From Sanguibacter hominis ATCC BAA-789 (GTDB lineage Bacteria; Actinomycetota; Actinomycetes; Actinomycetales; Cellulomonadaceae): a stretch of DNA of 64,000 nt. Where the stretch lies: positions 434,001 through 498,000 of the forward strand of contig NZ_JAAXOW010000002.1 of the NCBI RefSeq assembly GCF_012396185.1, written 5' to 3'. The position numbers were made by a program, and so were the translations under genes. Positions 14,078 through 23,924 of this stretch are shown here, one piece after another. The notes beneath the pieces are model-generated. The model had not been told where the DNA came from and did not search any database. It worked only from the letters and a program-made list of their open reading frames with translations. Position 1 is the stretch's first letter, and each line of letters starts with the position of its first letter.

Positions 14078-16063
14078 ATGACGTCTTCTGACATCAGCGC
14101 GCCCTCGCGCGCCCTCAGCACCTCCGACGCCGCCCTCGAGACGGCTGTCACCGACACCCCCCGCTTCGACGAGCTCGGCCTTCCCGAGCCGCTCATGGCC
14201 GCCGTCCGCGACCTGGGCTTCACGACCCCCTCCGCGATCCAGGTGCAGGCGATCCCCGCCCTCCTCGCGGGCCGCGACATCACCGGTGTCGCCCAGACCG
14301 GAACCGGCAAGACCGCCGCGTTCGGCATCCCGATGCTCGCGAGCATCGACCCGACGCTGCGCGCCACGCAGGCCCTCGTCCTCGCTCCGACGCGTGAGCT
14401 CGCGATGCAGGTCGCCGACGCCATCCGCTCGTTCGCGTCGCACCTCCCGCACATCGAGGTCGTCTCGGTGTACGGCGGCGCCCCCTACATCCCGCAGCAG
14501 CGCTCGCTCGAGCGTGGCGCCCAGATCGTCGTCGGCACGCCCGGCCGCGTGATCGACCACATGGAGCGGGGCGCGCTCAAGATGGCCGACGTCCGCTTCC
14601 TCGTCCTCGACGAGGCCGACGAGATGCTGCGCATGGGCTTCGCGGAGGACGTCGACAAGGTCTTCGCCCAGGCCCCCGAGCAGCGTCAGGTCGCGCTCTT
14701 CTCCGCGACGATGCCCCCGCAGATCCGCCGCGTCGCGACCGAGCACCTCACGTCGCCCGTCGAGATCACGGTCGCGCGCCAGTCCTCGACGGTCACCTCC
14801 GTCGAGCAGACCTACGCCGTCGTGCCCTTCCGCCACAAGACGGGGGCCCTCACTCGCATCCTTGCCACGTCCGACGCCGACGCCGCGATCGTCTTCTGCC
14901 GCACCCGCGGTGCTGCCGAGGAGGTCGGCTCAGCCCTCGTCGAGCGTGGCATCTCGGCCGCGACCATCTCGGGCGACGTCGCGCAGAAGGAGCGCGAGAA
15001 GATCGTCGAGCGCCTCCGCTCGGGCGCGCTCGACGTGCTCGTCGCGACGGACGTCGCCGCCCGCGGCCTCGACGTCGACCGCATCGGCCTCGTCGTCAAC
15101 TTCGACCTCCCGGGCGAGCCCGAGGCGTACGTGCACCGCATCGGGCGTACGGGTCGCGCCGGCCGCACCGGCAAGGCGATCAGCTTCGTGACGCCCGCCG
15201 AGCGCAACCGCCTGAAGTTCATCGAGCGCACCATCCGCACCCAGCTCACGCTGACCGAGGTGCCGACGCCCGCCGACGTCTCCGCCCACGGCGCCCGCAC
15301 GCTCCTCGGCCAGATCGCGGAGCGCCGCGAGTCTGGTCGTCTCGAGCTCTACCGCGGTCTCGTCGACGAGTTCCTGGCGAACAACGACGGTGACGTCGAC
15401 GGCGCCGAGCTCGCTGCCGTCATGCTCGCCCTCCACGTCGGCGACGACGGCCCTCGTGCCCACGCGGAGCAGGTCGCAGCCGAGGAGGAGCGCGCCGAGG
15501 CGAAGCGTCTCGCCGAGCGCGGCGCCCGTCGCCCGGGTCGTTTCGACGACGAGGGCGGCCGTCGCGACCAGCGCGACGGCGACCGTCGCCCACGTCGCGA
15601 GAACGGCCCCCGCGACGCGCAGGGCACGCGCTACCGCCTCGCCGTCGGCTTCAACCACGGCGTCCAGCCCGGTGGCATCGTCGGCGCGCTGACGAACGAG
15701 GGTGGCCTCGAGGGCAAGGACCTCGGCAAGATCGACATCTTCCCGAGCTTCTCCCTCGTCGACATCATCGCCCCCCTCGATGCTGGCGCGATCGACCGCA
15801 TCTCGCGGGCCCGCGTCGGTGGTCGGATGCTGCGCATCACGATCGACCAGGGACCGGGCGCTCGTGGCCCGCGCCCCGAGCGCTCGCACGAGCGCAGCCA
15901 CGACGGTGCGCCGAGCGCCCGCCGCGACTCCGGTCGCGACTCGGGCTGGAGCAACCGTCGCGACGCAGCCCCGGCCGGTCGCCGCGAGGGTGGCTACCGT
16001 GACTCGGCGCGTCGCGACGACCGTAGCTTCGACGGGCCGCGCAAGCCGCGCACGCGCGGCTGA
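14078..16063 (+). CDS. deaD: ATP-dependent DEAD-box RNA helicase DeaD/CsdA
   Basis: Unwinds structured RNA, acting in ribosome assembly and cold adaptation. The Q motif region (FDELGLPEPLMAAVRDLGF), AQTGTGKT, PTRELA, DEAD (VLDEADEML), SAT and HRIGRTGRAGR are all present, followed by a dimerisation/linker part and a DbpA-type RNA-binding domain (YRLAVGFNHGVQPGGIVGAL). The 661-residue protein has an Arg/Asp-rich linker before that domain and a C-terminal tail rich in Arg, Asp and Ser, both disordered-looking. No strong ribosome-binding site precedes the ATG. A 20-bp terminator follows. Confidence 0.93.
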   Translation: MTSSDISAPSRALSTSDAALETAVTDTPRFDELGLPEPLMAAVRDLGFTTPSAIQVQAIPALLAGRDITGVAQTGTGKTAAFGIPMLASIDPTLRATQALVLAPTRELAMQVADAIRSFASHLPHIEVVSVYGGAPYIPQQRSLERGAQIVVGTPGRVIDHMERGALKMADVRFLVLDEADEMLRMGFAEDVDKVFAQAPEQRQVALFSATMPPQIRRVATEHLTSPVEITVARQSSTVTSVEQTYAVVPFRHKTGALTRILATSDADAAIVFCRTRGAAEEVGSALVERGISAATISGDVAQKEREKIVERLRSGALDVLVATDVAARGLDVDRIGLVVNFDLPGEPEAYVHRIGRTGRAGRTGKAISFVTPAERNRLKFIERTIRTQLTLTEVPTPADVSAHGARTLLGQIAERRESGRLELYRGLVDEFLANNDGDVDGAELAAVMLALHVGDDGPRAHAEQVAAEEERAEAKRLAERGARRPGRFDDEGGRRDQRDGDRRPRRENGPRDAQGTRYRLAVGFNHGVQPGGIVGALTNEGGLEGKDLGKIDIFPSFSLVDIIAPLDAGAIDRISRARVGGRMLRITIDQGPGARGPRPERSHERSHDGAPSARRDSGRDSGWSNRRDAAPAGRREGGYRDSARRDDRSFDGPRKPRTRG

Positions 16064-16080
16064 CCCCGCGAGCACAGCAC

Positions 16081-16123
16081 AGAGGCCGGGGGCCAGGCAC
16101 ATCGTGCCTGGCCCCCGGCCTCT
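16081..16123. terminator. Strong hairpin terminator after deaD
   Basis: A perfect 20-bp inverted repeat (16081-16100 with 16104-16123) has a 3-base loop, ATC. It lies between the convergent ends of deaD and the PH-domain gene and can stop transcription from either side. Confidence 0.88.
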
Positions 16124-16180
16124 CTCGTCTGCCCGTACGGCGTGATCAGGGTGCAGAGACGGACGCGACCGTCGCAGCGA

Positions 16181-16642
16181 TCAGCGGGCTCCCCCGCCCC
16201 CGGCGATCACGAGCGACGCAAGACGCTGGGACTCGTGGTGCGCGAACGCGCCGTCCGCCGACTGGATCGCCATGACCGCGACCGTGTGGCCGTCGACCAG
16301 GTCGAGCGTGACCCACGGCTCGCCCGAGCCGAACCGCACACCCTCGATCTGGTCCCACCTCAGGGTCGTCGACCGTACGAGGTTGCGCACGCGGATCCCC
16401 TGCGGGTCCACGAGCGCGAACACCGTCGAGTGCCGCAGGACGAGGAGCACGCACAGCACGACCAGCAGGGCCATCGCCATCGTGTTGAGGGGGTCGTACC
16501 AGGGGCCCTCAGCGCCCGGCGACGTGTACAGGAGCACGATGCCACCGATCACGAGCACCACGGCGGTCACCCTCCCGAAGAGCCGCGTCAGGCGCGGCCG
16601 GAAGGGGGCGTAGGGCGACGTCGCCGCGGGCTCGTTCGTCAC
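16181..16642 (-). CDS. PH-domain membrane protein
   Basis: A 153-residue protein with two closely spaced membrane helices (about residues 22-42 and 53-72) followed by a bacterial PH-like domain ([44 protein letters not shown]). The GTG start overlaps the hisG stop in GTGA, so it is the last gene of the hisE-hisG unit. This gene is often found after hisG in actinobacteria, but its role in histidine synthesis, if any, is unknown. Confidence 0.82.
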   Translation of the reverse strand: MTNEPAATSPYAPFRPRLTRLFGRVTAVVLVIGGIVLLYTSPGAEGPWYDPLNTMAMALLVVLCVLLVLRHSTVFALVDPQGIRVRNLVRSTTLRWDQIEGVRFGSGEPWVTLDLVDGHTVAVMAIQSADGAFAHHESQRLASLVIAGGGGAR

Positions 16643-17484
16643 AGGCGCGACGCGTGGATCGACGTGACGATGATCGCGCGCGCACCCGTGTCGTAGAGGT
16701 CGTCCATGACGCGGTTCGTCTGCTTGCGCGGGACCATCGCACGGACGGCCGCCCACTCGCGGTCGTGCAGCGGGGAGACGGTCGGCGACTCGAGGCCGGG
16801 CGTGATCGCGACCGCGGCGTCGACGAGCGTGAGCGGGATGTCGTAGTCCATGAGGACGTACTCGCGCGCGGTCAAGACACCCTGGAGGCGGCGGGTGAGC
16901 GTGTCGACGCCTGCGGCATCCACGCCGTGACGCTTGATGAGCACCGCCTCGGAGCGCAGGATCGGCTCTCCGAAGACCTCGAGGCCGGCTGCGCGCAACG
17001 TCGTGCCCGTCTCGACGACGTCGGCGATCAGGTCGGCGACGCCGAGCTTGACCGAGCTCTCGACCGCGCCGTCGAGGTGCACGATGCCCGCAGGCTCGAT
17101 GCCCTTCTCCGCGAGGTAGCTCGCGACGAGGACGTTGTACGACGTCGCGATGCGCTTGCCCGCGATGTCCTCCAGGGAGGACGCGGTGCCCGCGGGCGCG
17201 GCGAAGCGGAACGTCGAGCCGGCGAAACCGAGAGCGAGGTGCTCGTCGGCCTGAGCGCCCGAGTCGAGCAGGAGGTCACGGCCCGTGATGCCGACGTCGA
17301 CGGTCCCGGAACCCACGTAGACCGCGACGTCGCGCGGGCGCAGGAAGAAGAACTCGACGTCGTTCTCGGGGTCGGCGAGCACGAGCTCGCGGGAGTCGCG
17401 CCGCTGGCGGTAGCCCGCCTCGCGGAGCATGTCGGTGGCGGGCTCGGACAGTGATCCCTTGTTGGGGACGGCGATACGGAGCAC
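16639..17484 (-). CDS. hisG: ATP phosphoribosyltransferase, long form
   Basis: First step of histidine synthesis: joins ATP and PRPP to give phosphoribosyl-ATP. The 281-residue length and the C-terminal ACT-like regulatory domain mark the long, histidine-inhibited form. Visible motifs are [11 protein letters not shown] at the N-terminus and [20 protein letters not shown] for PRPP binding. The start is GTG. It lies 66 bases after hisE and overlaps the PH-domain gene. Confidence 0.95.
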   Translation of the reverse strand: MLRIAVPNKGSLSEPATDMLREAGYRQRRDSRELVLADPENDVEFFFLRPRDVAVYVGSGTVDVGITGRDLLLDSGAQADEHLALGFAGSTFRFAAPAGTASSLEDIAGKRIATSYNVLVASYLAEKGIEPAGIVHLDGAVESSVKLGVADLIADVVETGTTLRAAGLEVFGEPILRSEAVLIKRHGVDAAGVDTLTRRLQGVLTAREYVLMDYDIPLTLVDAAVAITPGLESPTVSPLHDREWAAVRAMVPRKQTNRVMDDLYDTGARAIIVTSIHASRL

Positions 17485-17550
17485 GGGGGCAGTTCCTTCG
17501 GGTGGAGCCCGCAGCGCGGGCGCGTGAACGGGGCGGGGACGCGGGGCCGC

Positions 17551-17814
17551 CTAGAGGTAGGAGTACACGTCCTCGAGCGTGAGCCCCTTGGCCACCATCA
17601 GCACCTGGGCGTGGTAGATCAGCTGCGAGATCTCCTCGGCGAGCTCAGCCTTGCTCTGGTACTCGGCCGCCATCCAGACCTCTGCGGCCTCCTCGACGAT
17701 CTTCTTGCCGATCGCATGGACCCCGGCGTCCAGCTCTGCGACCGTGCCCGAGCCCTCGGGTCGCTCGATCGCCTTGCGGGTCAGCTCTGCGTACAGGTCC
17801 TCAAAGGTCTTCAC
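17551..17814 (-). CDS. hisE: Phosphoribosyl-ATP pyrophosphatase
   Basis: Second histidine-pathway step, hydrolysing phosphoribosyl-ATP to phosphoribosyl-AMP. The 87-residue all-helical product carries the MazG-type metal motif [14 protein letters not shown] and EISQLIYH. The GTG at 17814 gives the length normal for HisE; a longer upstream reading would run into ribH. It sits 55 bases after ribH and may be transcribed from the riboflavin operon or from its own promoter. Confidence 0.94.
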   Translation of the reverse strand: MKTFEDLYAELTRKAIERPEGSGTVAELDAGVHAIGKKIVEEAAEVWMAAEYQSKAELAEEISQLIYHAQVLMVAKGLTLEDVYSYL

Positions 17815-17869
17815 GAGGGTCAAGCCTATCGAAGGCGGGACGCGCCTCGTGGCGCGTCCCGCCAGCCGG

Positions 17870-18337
17870 TCACAGCGCGCGCAGCGCGACGGCTGTCGCG
17901 ACGGCAGCCTCGACCGCTTCGGCGCCCTTGTCCTCGCTCGATCCGGGAAGGCCAGCACGGTCGAGGGCCTGCGCCTCGTCGTCGGTCGTGAGGACACCGA
18001 AGCCCACGGGTACCCGGCTGCGCACCGAGACGTCGGTCAGTCCCTGGGTGACGCCCTGGCACACGTAGTCGAAGTGCGGCGTGCCGCCGCGGATGACGAC
18101 GCCGAGCGCGACGACGACGTCGTAGCCCTGGTAGGCGGCAGTCGCTGCGGCCACCGGAAGCTCCATGGAGCCCGGGACGCGCACCTCGACGACGTCGGTC
18201 ACGTTGCACTCCGCGAAGGCGCGGCGTGCGCCCGCGATGAGACCGTCCATGACCTGGGTATGCCAGCTGGCGGCGACGAGCGCCGCGCGCAGGCCTGCGC
18301 CGTCGGTCCGGACCGTGGGTGCTCCTGCTCCGCTCAT
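17870..18337 (-). CDS. ribH: 6,7-dimethyl-8-ribityllumazine synthase
   Basis: Condenses 5-amino-6-ribitylaminouracil with dihydroxybutanone phosphate, the step before riboflavin. The 155-residue protein has the substrate loops [17 protein letters not shown] and [15 protein letters not shown] His corresponding to the catalytic residue lies in this last segment. The ATG overlaps the ribBA stop in ATGA. It is the last gene of the rib operon. Confidence 0.95.
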   Translation of the reverse strand: MSGAGAPTVRTDGAGLRAALVAASWHTQVMDGLIAGARRAFAECNVTDVVEVRVPGSMELPVAAATAAYQGYDVVVALGVVIRGGTPHFDYVCQGVTQGLTDVSVRSRVPVGFGVLTTDDEAQALDRAGLPGSSEDKGAEAVEAAVATAVALRAL

Positions 18338-19644
18338 CGAGCGTCCTCCTCGTGGTCGGCGGCGCCCGGCGCCGCTGTCGTGGTCGTGGTCGGCACCTGG
18401 ACGGTGTCGAGCACGTGGCCCATGTGGACCTTCTTGGTGACCAGGTAGTCGTGGTTGTGCGGGCCGTGGCCCACCTCGAGCCGGATCGTGCTGGTCACGG
18501 TGATCCCGTCCGCGCGCAGCCCGACGACCTTGGCCGGGTTGTTCGTGAGCAGGTCGATCTCCGTGAGCCCGAGCTCGGCGAGGATCGCAGCCGCGGCACC
18601 GTACTCGCGGCGGTCCGCGGGCCACCCGAGCTCGAGGTTCGCCTGGACCGTGTCGAGCCCGGCGTCCTGGAGCTCGTACGCGCCGATCTTGGCGAGCAGG
18701 CCGATCCCCCGACCTTCGTGACCCCGCAGGTAGACGACCGCTCCCCCGCGTTCGGCGACCGTGCGCATCGCGGCGTGGAGCTGCGGCCCGCAGTCGCAGC
18801 GCAACGAGCCGAACGCGTCGCCCGTGAGGCACTCGGAGTGCACGCGCACGACCGGTCGGTCACCGGGAGCGCTCGGAGCGGCGGCCGGGACCAGCGCGAC
18901 GTGCTCCGCCCCCGTACGCAGGTCGCGGAAGCCGAGAACCCGGAACTCCCCGTGGGCGGTCGGCAGCGCGGCCACGGCCGTCTGTGCGACGCGCGGGCTG
19001 CTCGGCGCGTCCGTCTCGGCGACGGCCTCCACCGGGTCGTTCACGGAACGCCACGCGATGAGGTCGGCGATCGTGATCAGCACGAGGCCGTCCCGCTCGG
19101 CGAGGGCCGCGGCGTCGGGCAGGCGCATCATCGTGCCGTCGTCGTTGACGAGCTCCGCGATCGCCCCGACCTCGCCGAGCCCCGCGAGGCGGACGAGGTC
19201 GACGGCAGCCTCGGTGTGTCCCGCGCGATGCAGGACGCCCCCAGGGACCGCGCGCAGCGGGAGCACGTGACCCGGCCGGATGAGGTCCTCGGCACCCGAG
19301 CCGGGCGCCGCGAGGACGCGCAGCGTGCGCGTCCTGTCGGCGGCCGAGATGCCGGTCGTCACGCCCGTCGCGGCGTCGACCGTGACCGTGTACGCCGTGC
19401 GCCGCGGGTCCTGGCTGTGGGGAACCATGAGCGGCAGGTCGAGCGCGTCGGCACGGCCGGCAGGCATGGGCGCGCACAGGTAGCCAGACGAGTGCCGGAT
19501 GGTCCACGCGACCCACTCGGCCGTCGCGGTCGACGCCGCGAGCACGACGTCCGCCTCGTTCTCACGCTCGGGCGAGTCGGCGACGAGCACGGGACGTCCC
19601 GCCGCGAGCTCGGCGAGCGCCTCCTCCACGCTGGCGAGCCTCAT
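18334..19644 (-). CDS. ribBA: Bifunctional DHBP synthase / GTP cyclohydrolase II
   Basis: Supplies both riboflavin precursors. The N-terminal half (about 1-205) is 3,4-dihydroxy-2-butanone-4-phosphate synthase, with the acidic metal motif [12 protein letters not shown] and [11 protein letters not shown]. The C-terminal half is GTP cyclohydrolase II, with [21 protein letters not shown] supplying the zinc cysteines and [13 protein letters not shown] Thr/Asp-rich tail follows. At 436 residues both domains are complete. Start and stop overlap ribE and ribH by four bases. Confidence 0.95.
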   Translation of the reverse strand: MRLASVEEALAELAAGRPVLVADSPERENEADVVLAASTATAEWVAWTIRHSSGYLCAPMPAGRADALDLPLMVPHSQDPRRTAYTVTVDAATGVTTGISAADRTRTLRVLAAPGSGAEDLIRPGHVLPLRAVPGGVLHRAGHTEAAVDLVRLAGLGEVGAIAELVNDDGTMMRLPDAAALAERDGLVLITIADLIAWRSVNDPVEAVAETDAPSSPRVAQTAVAALPTAHGEFRVLGFRDLRTGAEHVALVPAAAPSAPGDRPVVRVHSECLTGDAFGSLRCDCGPQLHAAMRTVAERGGAVVYLRGHEGRGIGLLAKIGAYELQDAGLDTVQANLELGWPADRREYGAAAAILAELGLTEIDLLTNNPAKVVGLRADGITVTSTIRLEVGHGPHNHDYLVTKKVHMGHVLDTVQVPTTTTTAAPGAADHEEDAR

Positions 19645-20240
19645 GACCGGGCCCCCAGCAGACGCTCGACGTACTTGGCGATCACGTCGACCTCGAGATT
19701 GACGCGGTCCCCCGGCTCGAGCCGCCCGAGGTTGGTCGCCTCGAGCGTCGTGGGGATCAGCGAGACGCCGAAGCCCTCGTCCGAGACGTGGGTGACGGTG
19801 AGCGACGTCCCGTTGACGGCGATCGAGCCCTTCGTCGCGACGTACCGCAGCAGATCGGCAGGTGCCGCGAAGACAAGGTCGTCCCAGCGCGGCCCGGGCG
19901 TGCGCGACACGAGGTGCCCGACGCCGTCGACGTGCCCCTGGACGATGTGACCGTCGAGGCGGCTGTCCGCGCGCGCGGCGCGCTCGAGGTTGACGCGGGA
20001 GCCGGGCCGCAGGTCGCCGAGCGTCGTCAGGCGCAAGGTCTCCGGCATGACGTCCGCGGCGAACGTCCCCGCGGCCTCGTCGGCCGCGGTCACGGTCAGG
20101 CACACGCCGTCGACCGCGATCGACGCGCCGTGGACGGTCCCGGGGACCACGACGGGCCCGCGCAGGACGAGCCGCGAGTCGGTGCCGAGGTCCTCGACGT
20201 CGACGACCTCGCCGACCTCCTCGACGATTCCGGTGAACAT
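19641..20240 (-). CDS. ribE: Riboflavin synthase, alpha subunit
   Basis: Dismutates two lumazine molecules to riboflavin. The 199-residue protein shows the two internally repeated lumazine-binding halves, each with a GVCLTVT or NGTSLTVT motif, and the signature start MFTGIVEEVG. The ATG shares one base with the ribD stop. It is called ribC in some nomenclatures. Confidence 0.95.
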   Translation of the reverse strand: MFTGIVEEVGEVVDVEDLGTDSRLVLRGPVVVPGTVHGASIAVDGVCLTVTAADEAAGTFAADVMPETLRLTTLGDLRPGSRVNLERAARADSRLDGHIVQGHVDGVGHLVSRTPGPRWDDLVFAAPADLLRYVATKGSIAVNGTSLTVTHVSDEGFGVSLIPTTLEATNLGRLEPGDRVNLEVDVIAKYVERLLGARS

Positions 20241-21367
20241 CAGGCCTCCTGGTGGTGCGTGGTACGGACTGGCTGAGGGCGGGCGACGACGAGGACGTCG
20301 GTCCCGAGGGCGGTGGTGCCGAGGGTCTCGAGGCGCAGGGCCTCGTCGATCGTCGTGACACCGAGGTCGGCGAGCGCGGGCGGCCCGGCGCCGAGGAGGA
20401 CGGGAGCGACGTAGGCGTGCACCTCGTCGACGAGTCCCGCGCGCAGGAAGGCCGCGGCCAGTGTGGGCCCGCCCTCGACGAGCAGGTGCCGGACGTCGCG
20501 GCGCGCGAGCTCCGCGAGGACCTCGCGCACGTCGTGGGTCCGCACGTGCACGAGCTGCCCGCCCGGCACGGTGCGCAACCGGGCGCGCGGCGGCACGTCG
20601 CGCCGCCCGACCACGACACGCACCGGCTGGTGGTCGGCGTCGCCCGGCGTCCCGTCGCCCGGGGTGCGCGCCGTGAGCGTCGGGTCGTCCGCAAGCACGG
20701 TCGCCGTGCCGACGGCGATCGCGTCTACGGCGCGGCGGACGCGGTGGGCGTGCGCGCGGCTCTCCGCGGAGGTGATCCACCGGCTCGTCCCGTCGATCGC
20801 AGCGACGCGGCCGTCGAGGCTGGTCGCGGTCTTGAGGGTGACGAACGGTCGGCCGGTCGTCACCGCGTGGAGCCAGACGCGGAGCAGGTCGTGACCCGGT
20901 CCAGCGCCATCCTCGAGCGGACCCGGGACGTGGACGCCAGCCGACCGGAGGCGCTCCGCACCCCCGGCAGCGGAGGGGTTGGGGTCCGGGACGAGGTGGC
21001 AGACCTCGGCGACGTCGGCGGCGAGCAGCGCCTCGGCGCACGGTCCGGTGCGGCCGGTGTGGTTGCACGGCTCGAGCGTGACGACGGCGGTCGCACCGCG
21101 GACGTCGTTCCCGCGGCGTCGTGCGTCGTCGATCGCGTCGACCTCGGCGTGCGCCGTCCCGGCGCCGCGGTGATAGCCCGCGCCAAGGACGCGCCGCGGA
21201 GAGCGCGCGGGAGCGCCAGCCTGGGGAGGAGCGAGCAGGACGCAACCCACGCGAGGGTTGGGGCCGTGCGCGGGACCGAGCGTGGCAAGGCTCAGGGCGA
21301 GCGCCACGGCGTCGTCGAGCGTCGCCACGGACGGAACCGTCACCGCGCCGGGTTCCAGGGTGCTCAT
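20240..21367 (-). CDS. ribD: Bifunctional riboflavin deaminase-reductase
   Basis: Deaminates the first GTP-derived pyrimidine and reduces its ribosyl side chain. The N-terminal cytidine-deaminase-like domain keeps its zinc site (TAHAEVDAID and TLEPCNHTGRTGPC); the C-terminal DHFR-like reductase has TLKTATSLDGRVA and LLVEGGPTLAAAFL. The ATG at 21367 follows CGGGAG, which may be sequestered by a CCCG upstream. It is the first gene after the FMN riboswitch. Length is 375 residues. Confidence 0.94.
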   Translation of the reverse strand: MSTLEPGAVTVPSVATLDDAVALALSLATLGPAHGPNPRVGCVLLAPPQAGAPARSPRRVLGAGYHRGAGTAHAEVDAIDDARRRGNDVRGATAVVTLEPCNHTGRTGPCAEALLAADVAEVCHLVPDPNPSAAGGAERLRSAGVHVPGPLEDGAGPGHDLLRVWLHAVTTGRPFVTLKTATSLDGRVAAIDGTSRWITSAESRAHAHRVRRAVDAIAVGTATVLADDPTLTARTPGDGTPGDADHQPVRVVVGRRDVPPRARLRTVPGGQLVHVRTHDVREVLAELARRDVRHLLVEGGPTLAAAFLRAGLVDEVHAYVAPVLLGAGPPALADLGVTTIDEALRLETLGTTALGTDVLVVARPQPVRTTHHQEA

Positions 21368-21456
21368 GCTGCTCCCGAAGGTCAGCTCCGGGGCGAGGAT
21401 CGGCGACGACGATCCGCGCAGGCGCGCACGACCACGAGGGTCGCCGAGACCTGCGA

Positions 21457-21599
21457 CACGTACGCCTCTCATCCGGACTTTGACCGTCGGTCCTGGAGTT
21501 CCACCAGGTCGGCCGTCACGTCCGCACCGGGTGGAGCGGACGATCAGGTTCGCGGACTATCACCGCCGGCTCGGATTTTCACCGACCCCGGAGCACGTG
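21457..21599 (-). promoter_or_regulatory. FMN riboswitch (RFN element) controlling the rib operon
   Basis: On the minus strand the conserved RFN segments appear in order: GGTGAAAATCC, GAGCCGGCGGTGATAGTCCGCGA, then GACCGACGGTCAAAGTCCGGATGAGAGGCG (shown here as landmarks within 21461-21590). Closing-stem halves CACGT (21595-21599) and ACGTG (21457-21461) define the ends. About 90 bases separate it from the ribD ATG; no clear U-tract terminator lies there, but a CCCG could pair with the CGGGAG ribosome-binding site, so translational control is likely. That last point is inference. Confidence 0.93.
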
Positions 21600-21694
21600 C
21601 TCGACCCCACCATCCCACATCCGGCGCGTCCTGAGCAGCATCGTGGCGCACGTCTCGGTGCGCGGACCCCGGGTATCCGCGGTGCGCACGACGG

Positions 21695-22357
21695 TCAGTG
21701 CTGGTGCGCGGCGGCCATGCGACGCAGCGTCTCGATCTCGCCGGGGACGTCGTCGGCGCCGTACACGGCTGATCCTGCGACGAACACGTCCGCGCCGGCC
21801 TCGGCGGCGCGCTCGATCGTCGTGCGCGACACGCCGCCGTCGATCTGCAGCTGCAGCGACAGCTCGGACGAGCGGATCGCCTCACGGAGGCGGCGGATCT
21901 TCGGGAGCGTGCCCTCGATGAAGGACTGGCCGCCGAAACCGGGCTCGACCGTCATGACCAGCACCATGTCGAACTCCGGCAGAAGGTCGAGGTAAGGCTC
22001 GATCGGGGTCGCAGGTCGCAGCGCGAGAGCAGCGCGCGAACCGAGGCGCCGCAGCTCGCGAGCGAGCCTGACAGGCGCGGTTGCGGCCTCCGCGTGGAAC
22101 GTGACCGAGGCGGCGCCTGCCTCGGCGAAGCCGGGCGCCCAGCGGTCCGGGTCCTCGATCATGAGGTGCACGTCGACAGGCACCGGGCTGACCTGCACGA
22201 TGCGCTCGACGACGGGCAGCCCGATCGTCAGGTTCGGCACGAAGTGGTTGTCCATGACGTCGACGTGCGCCGCGTCCGCCGTCGCGATCGCCTGGAGGTC
22301 ACGCTCCAGGTTCGTGAAGTCGGCGGAGAGGATGCTCGGGTTGATCGCGATGCCCAT
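21695..22357 (-). CDS. rpe: Ribulose-phosphate 3-epimerase
   Basis: Interconverts ribulose-5-phosphate and xylulose-5-phosphate in the pentose phosphate pathway. The 220-residue TIM barrel starts with [10 protein letters not shown] and has the metal-site residues of [12 protein letters not shown] and VDVHLMI, then [10 protein letters not shown] and QIDGGVS. The family usually has VDVMDGxFVPN; here the Gly is Asn. It lies between rsmB and the rib operon, a common actinobacterial order, 43 bases from rsmB. Confidence 0.95.
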   Translation of the reverse strand: MGIAINPSILSADFTNLERDLQAIATADAAHVDVMDNHFVPNLTIGLPVVERIVQVSPVPVDVHLMIEDPDRWAPGFAEAGAASVTFHAEAATAPVRLARELRRLGSRAALALRPATPIEPYLDLLPEFDMVLVMTVEPGFGGQSFIEGTLPKIRRLREAIRSSELSLQLQIDGGVSRTTIERAAEAGADVFVAGSAVYGADDVPGEIETLRRMAAAHQH

Positions 22358-22400
22358 GGCGTCAGCCTATCCGCGTGCAGGTCGCAGCCCGGGCACGCTC

Positions 22401-23924
22401 TCAGCGGGTGCGTCGCAGCAGGGTGAGGTGCATCGCGTCGGTGCCGTGCACGTGCGGCCACAGCTGCACGTCCTCCCGGTCGCCGACATCGATCGGCGAG
22501 ACGCTCACCTCCCGCACCGCGGCCGCAGCGTCGAGCCGTTCGACGTCGTCGCGCTCCCGCAGGACGTCGTCGACGACGACGCGCGTCTCCGCGAGGTGCG
22601 GCGAGCAGGTCACGTACCCGACCACTCCCCCGACGCGGACCGTGGCGAGCGCCGAACGGAGGAGCTCACGCTGCAGCGCCGCGAGGGCGGGCACGTCCGA
22701 AGGCTCTCGCCGCCACCGCGCCTCGGGCCGGCGGCGCAGCGCCCCGAGCCCGGTGCACGGCGCGTCCAGCAGCACGCGGTCGAACGCGCCGGGCTGCTCC
22801 TCGCCGAAGCGCCGACCGTCGCCGACGACGACGTCCTCGACCGCGTCCGCCGGGACCGCGGCGAGGGCGTTCTCGACGAGACGTGCGCGGTGCGGCGCGA
22901 CCTCGTTCGCGACGAGACGCGCGCCCTGCTCCCCGGCGAGCGCAGCCAGGAGCGCAGCCTTGCCGCCCGGCCCCGCGCACATGTCGAGCCAGCGCTCGTC
23001 CGAGCCGTCGACGGGTACCGCGGCGAACGCAAGGGTGACCAGCTGGGAACCTTCGTCCTGCACGCCCGCCGCTCCGGCGCGGACCGCCGGGATGCTCGAC
23101 GGGTCGGCGCCAGGGAGGACCGCCGCGGTCGCCGCGAAGCTGCCGTAGACGAGCGCGCCGTCGTGCTCGCCGAGCGACTCGACCGCCTCGGCGCGCAGCT
23201 CCGCGACGTCGAGCAGGCCCGGACGGGCGACGAGCGTCACGCGCGGAGAGCCGTTGTCGGCGTCGAGCAGGTCCTCGAGCTCCGCCGGGTCGCGGCCGTT
23301 GCCCGCGAGGGAGTCGCGCAGGGCGCGCGCGACCCAGACGGGGTGGGAGCCGAGCAGGGCCGCGCGTGCCAGGTCGTCGGTCTCCCCCGCCGCGAGGGTC
23401 TGCCACCACTCCTCAGCAGGGGTGGCGGCGACCTTGCGCAGGACGGCGTTGACGAGCTGGGCGCTTCCCGCACCGACGTGGGCACGTGCGAGCCCCACGG
23501 TCTCCGAGACGGCCGCGTGCGCGGGCACGCGCATGCCGAGCACCTGGTGCACGCCGAGGCGCAGCACGTCGAGCACCGGCGGGTCGACCTGGTCGAGGGG
23601 CCTCGTGAGGCACCTGGCGAGGACGGCGTCGTAGCGCCCCCGCAGGCGCAGCGTGCCGTACGTGAGCTCGGTCGCGAATGCCGCGTCACGGCCCTTGAGG
23701 CGCGCGCGCCGCAAGGCGGGGGGCAGCACCAGGTTGGCGTACGCGCCCTGCTCGGCGACCTCTCGGATCACCTCGTAGGCGACCTCACGAGCCGGGTCGG
23801 AGCCCCGGCGGCGTTGCGACGGCGCGAGCGCGCCCTTCTGGTCGGGACGGCGGACGGCGCCGCGCTCGTGGCCCCGGGAGTTGCGCCTGCGTCCGCTGCC
23901 GTCGGCACGCTCGGTGGAGCTCAC
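22401..23924 (-). CDS. rsmB: 16S rRNA (cytosine-967-C5)-methyltransferase
   Basis: Methylates C967 of 16S rRNA using S-adenosylmethionine. The 507-residue protein has a basic N-terminal extension, a NusB-like RNA-binding domain (about 45-190) and a Rossmann methyltransferase domain with [14 protein letters not shown]. The two motif cysteines are present in DAPCTGLG and VTCSPH. The GTG start overlaps the fmt stop in GTGA, in keeping with the widespread fmt-rsmB pairing. Confidence 0.94.
   Translation of the reverse strand: MSSTERADGSGRRRNSRGHERGAVRRPDQKGALAPSQRRRGSDPAREVAYEVIREVAEQGAYANLVLPPALRRARLKGRDAAFATELTYGTLRLRGRYDAVLARCLTRPLDQVDPPVLDVLRLGVHQVLGMRVPAHAAVSETVGLARAHVGAGSAQLVNAVLRKVAATPAEEWWQTLAAGETDDLARAALLGSHPVWVARALRDSLAGNGRDPAELEDLLDADNGSPRVTLVARPGLLDVAELRAEAVESLGEHDGALVYGSFAATAAVLPGADPSSIPAVRAGAAGVQDEGSQLVTLAFAAVPVDGSDERWLDMCAGPGGKAALLAALAGEQGARLVANEVAPHRARLVENALAAVPADAVEDVVVGDGRRFGEEQPGAFDRVLLDAPCTGLGALRRRPEARWRREPSDVPALAALQRELLRSALATVRVGGVVGYVTCSPHLAETRVVVDDVLRERDDVERLDAAAAVREVSVSPIDVGDREDVQLWPHVHGTDAMHLTLLRRTR

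Noticed and set aside
16081-16123. The 20-bp hairpin after deaD as a riboswitch or small RNA
   Set aside because: It is a simple perfect inverted repeat with a 3-base loop between two convergent gene ends, so a terminator explains it.
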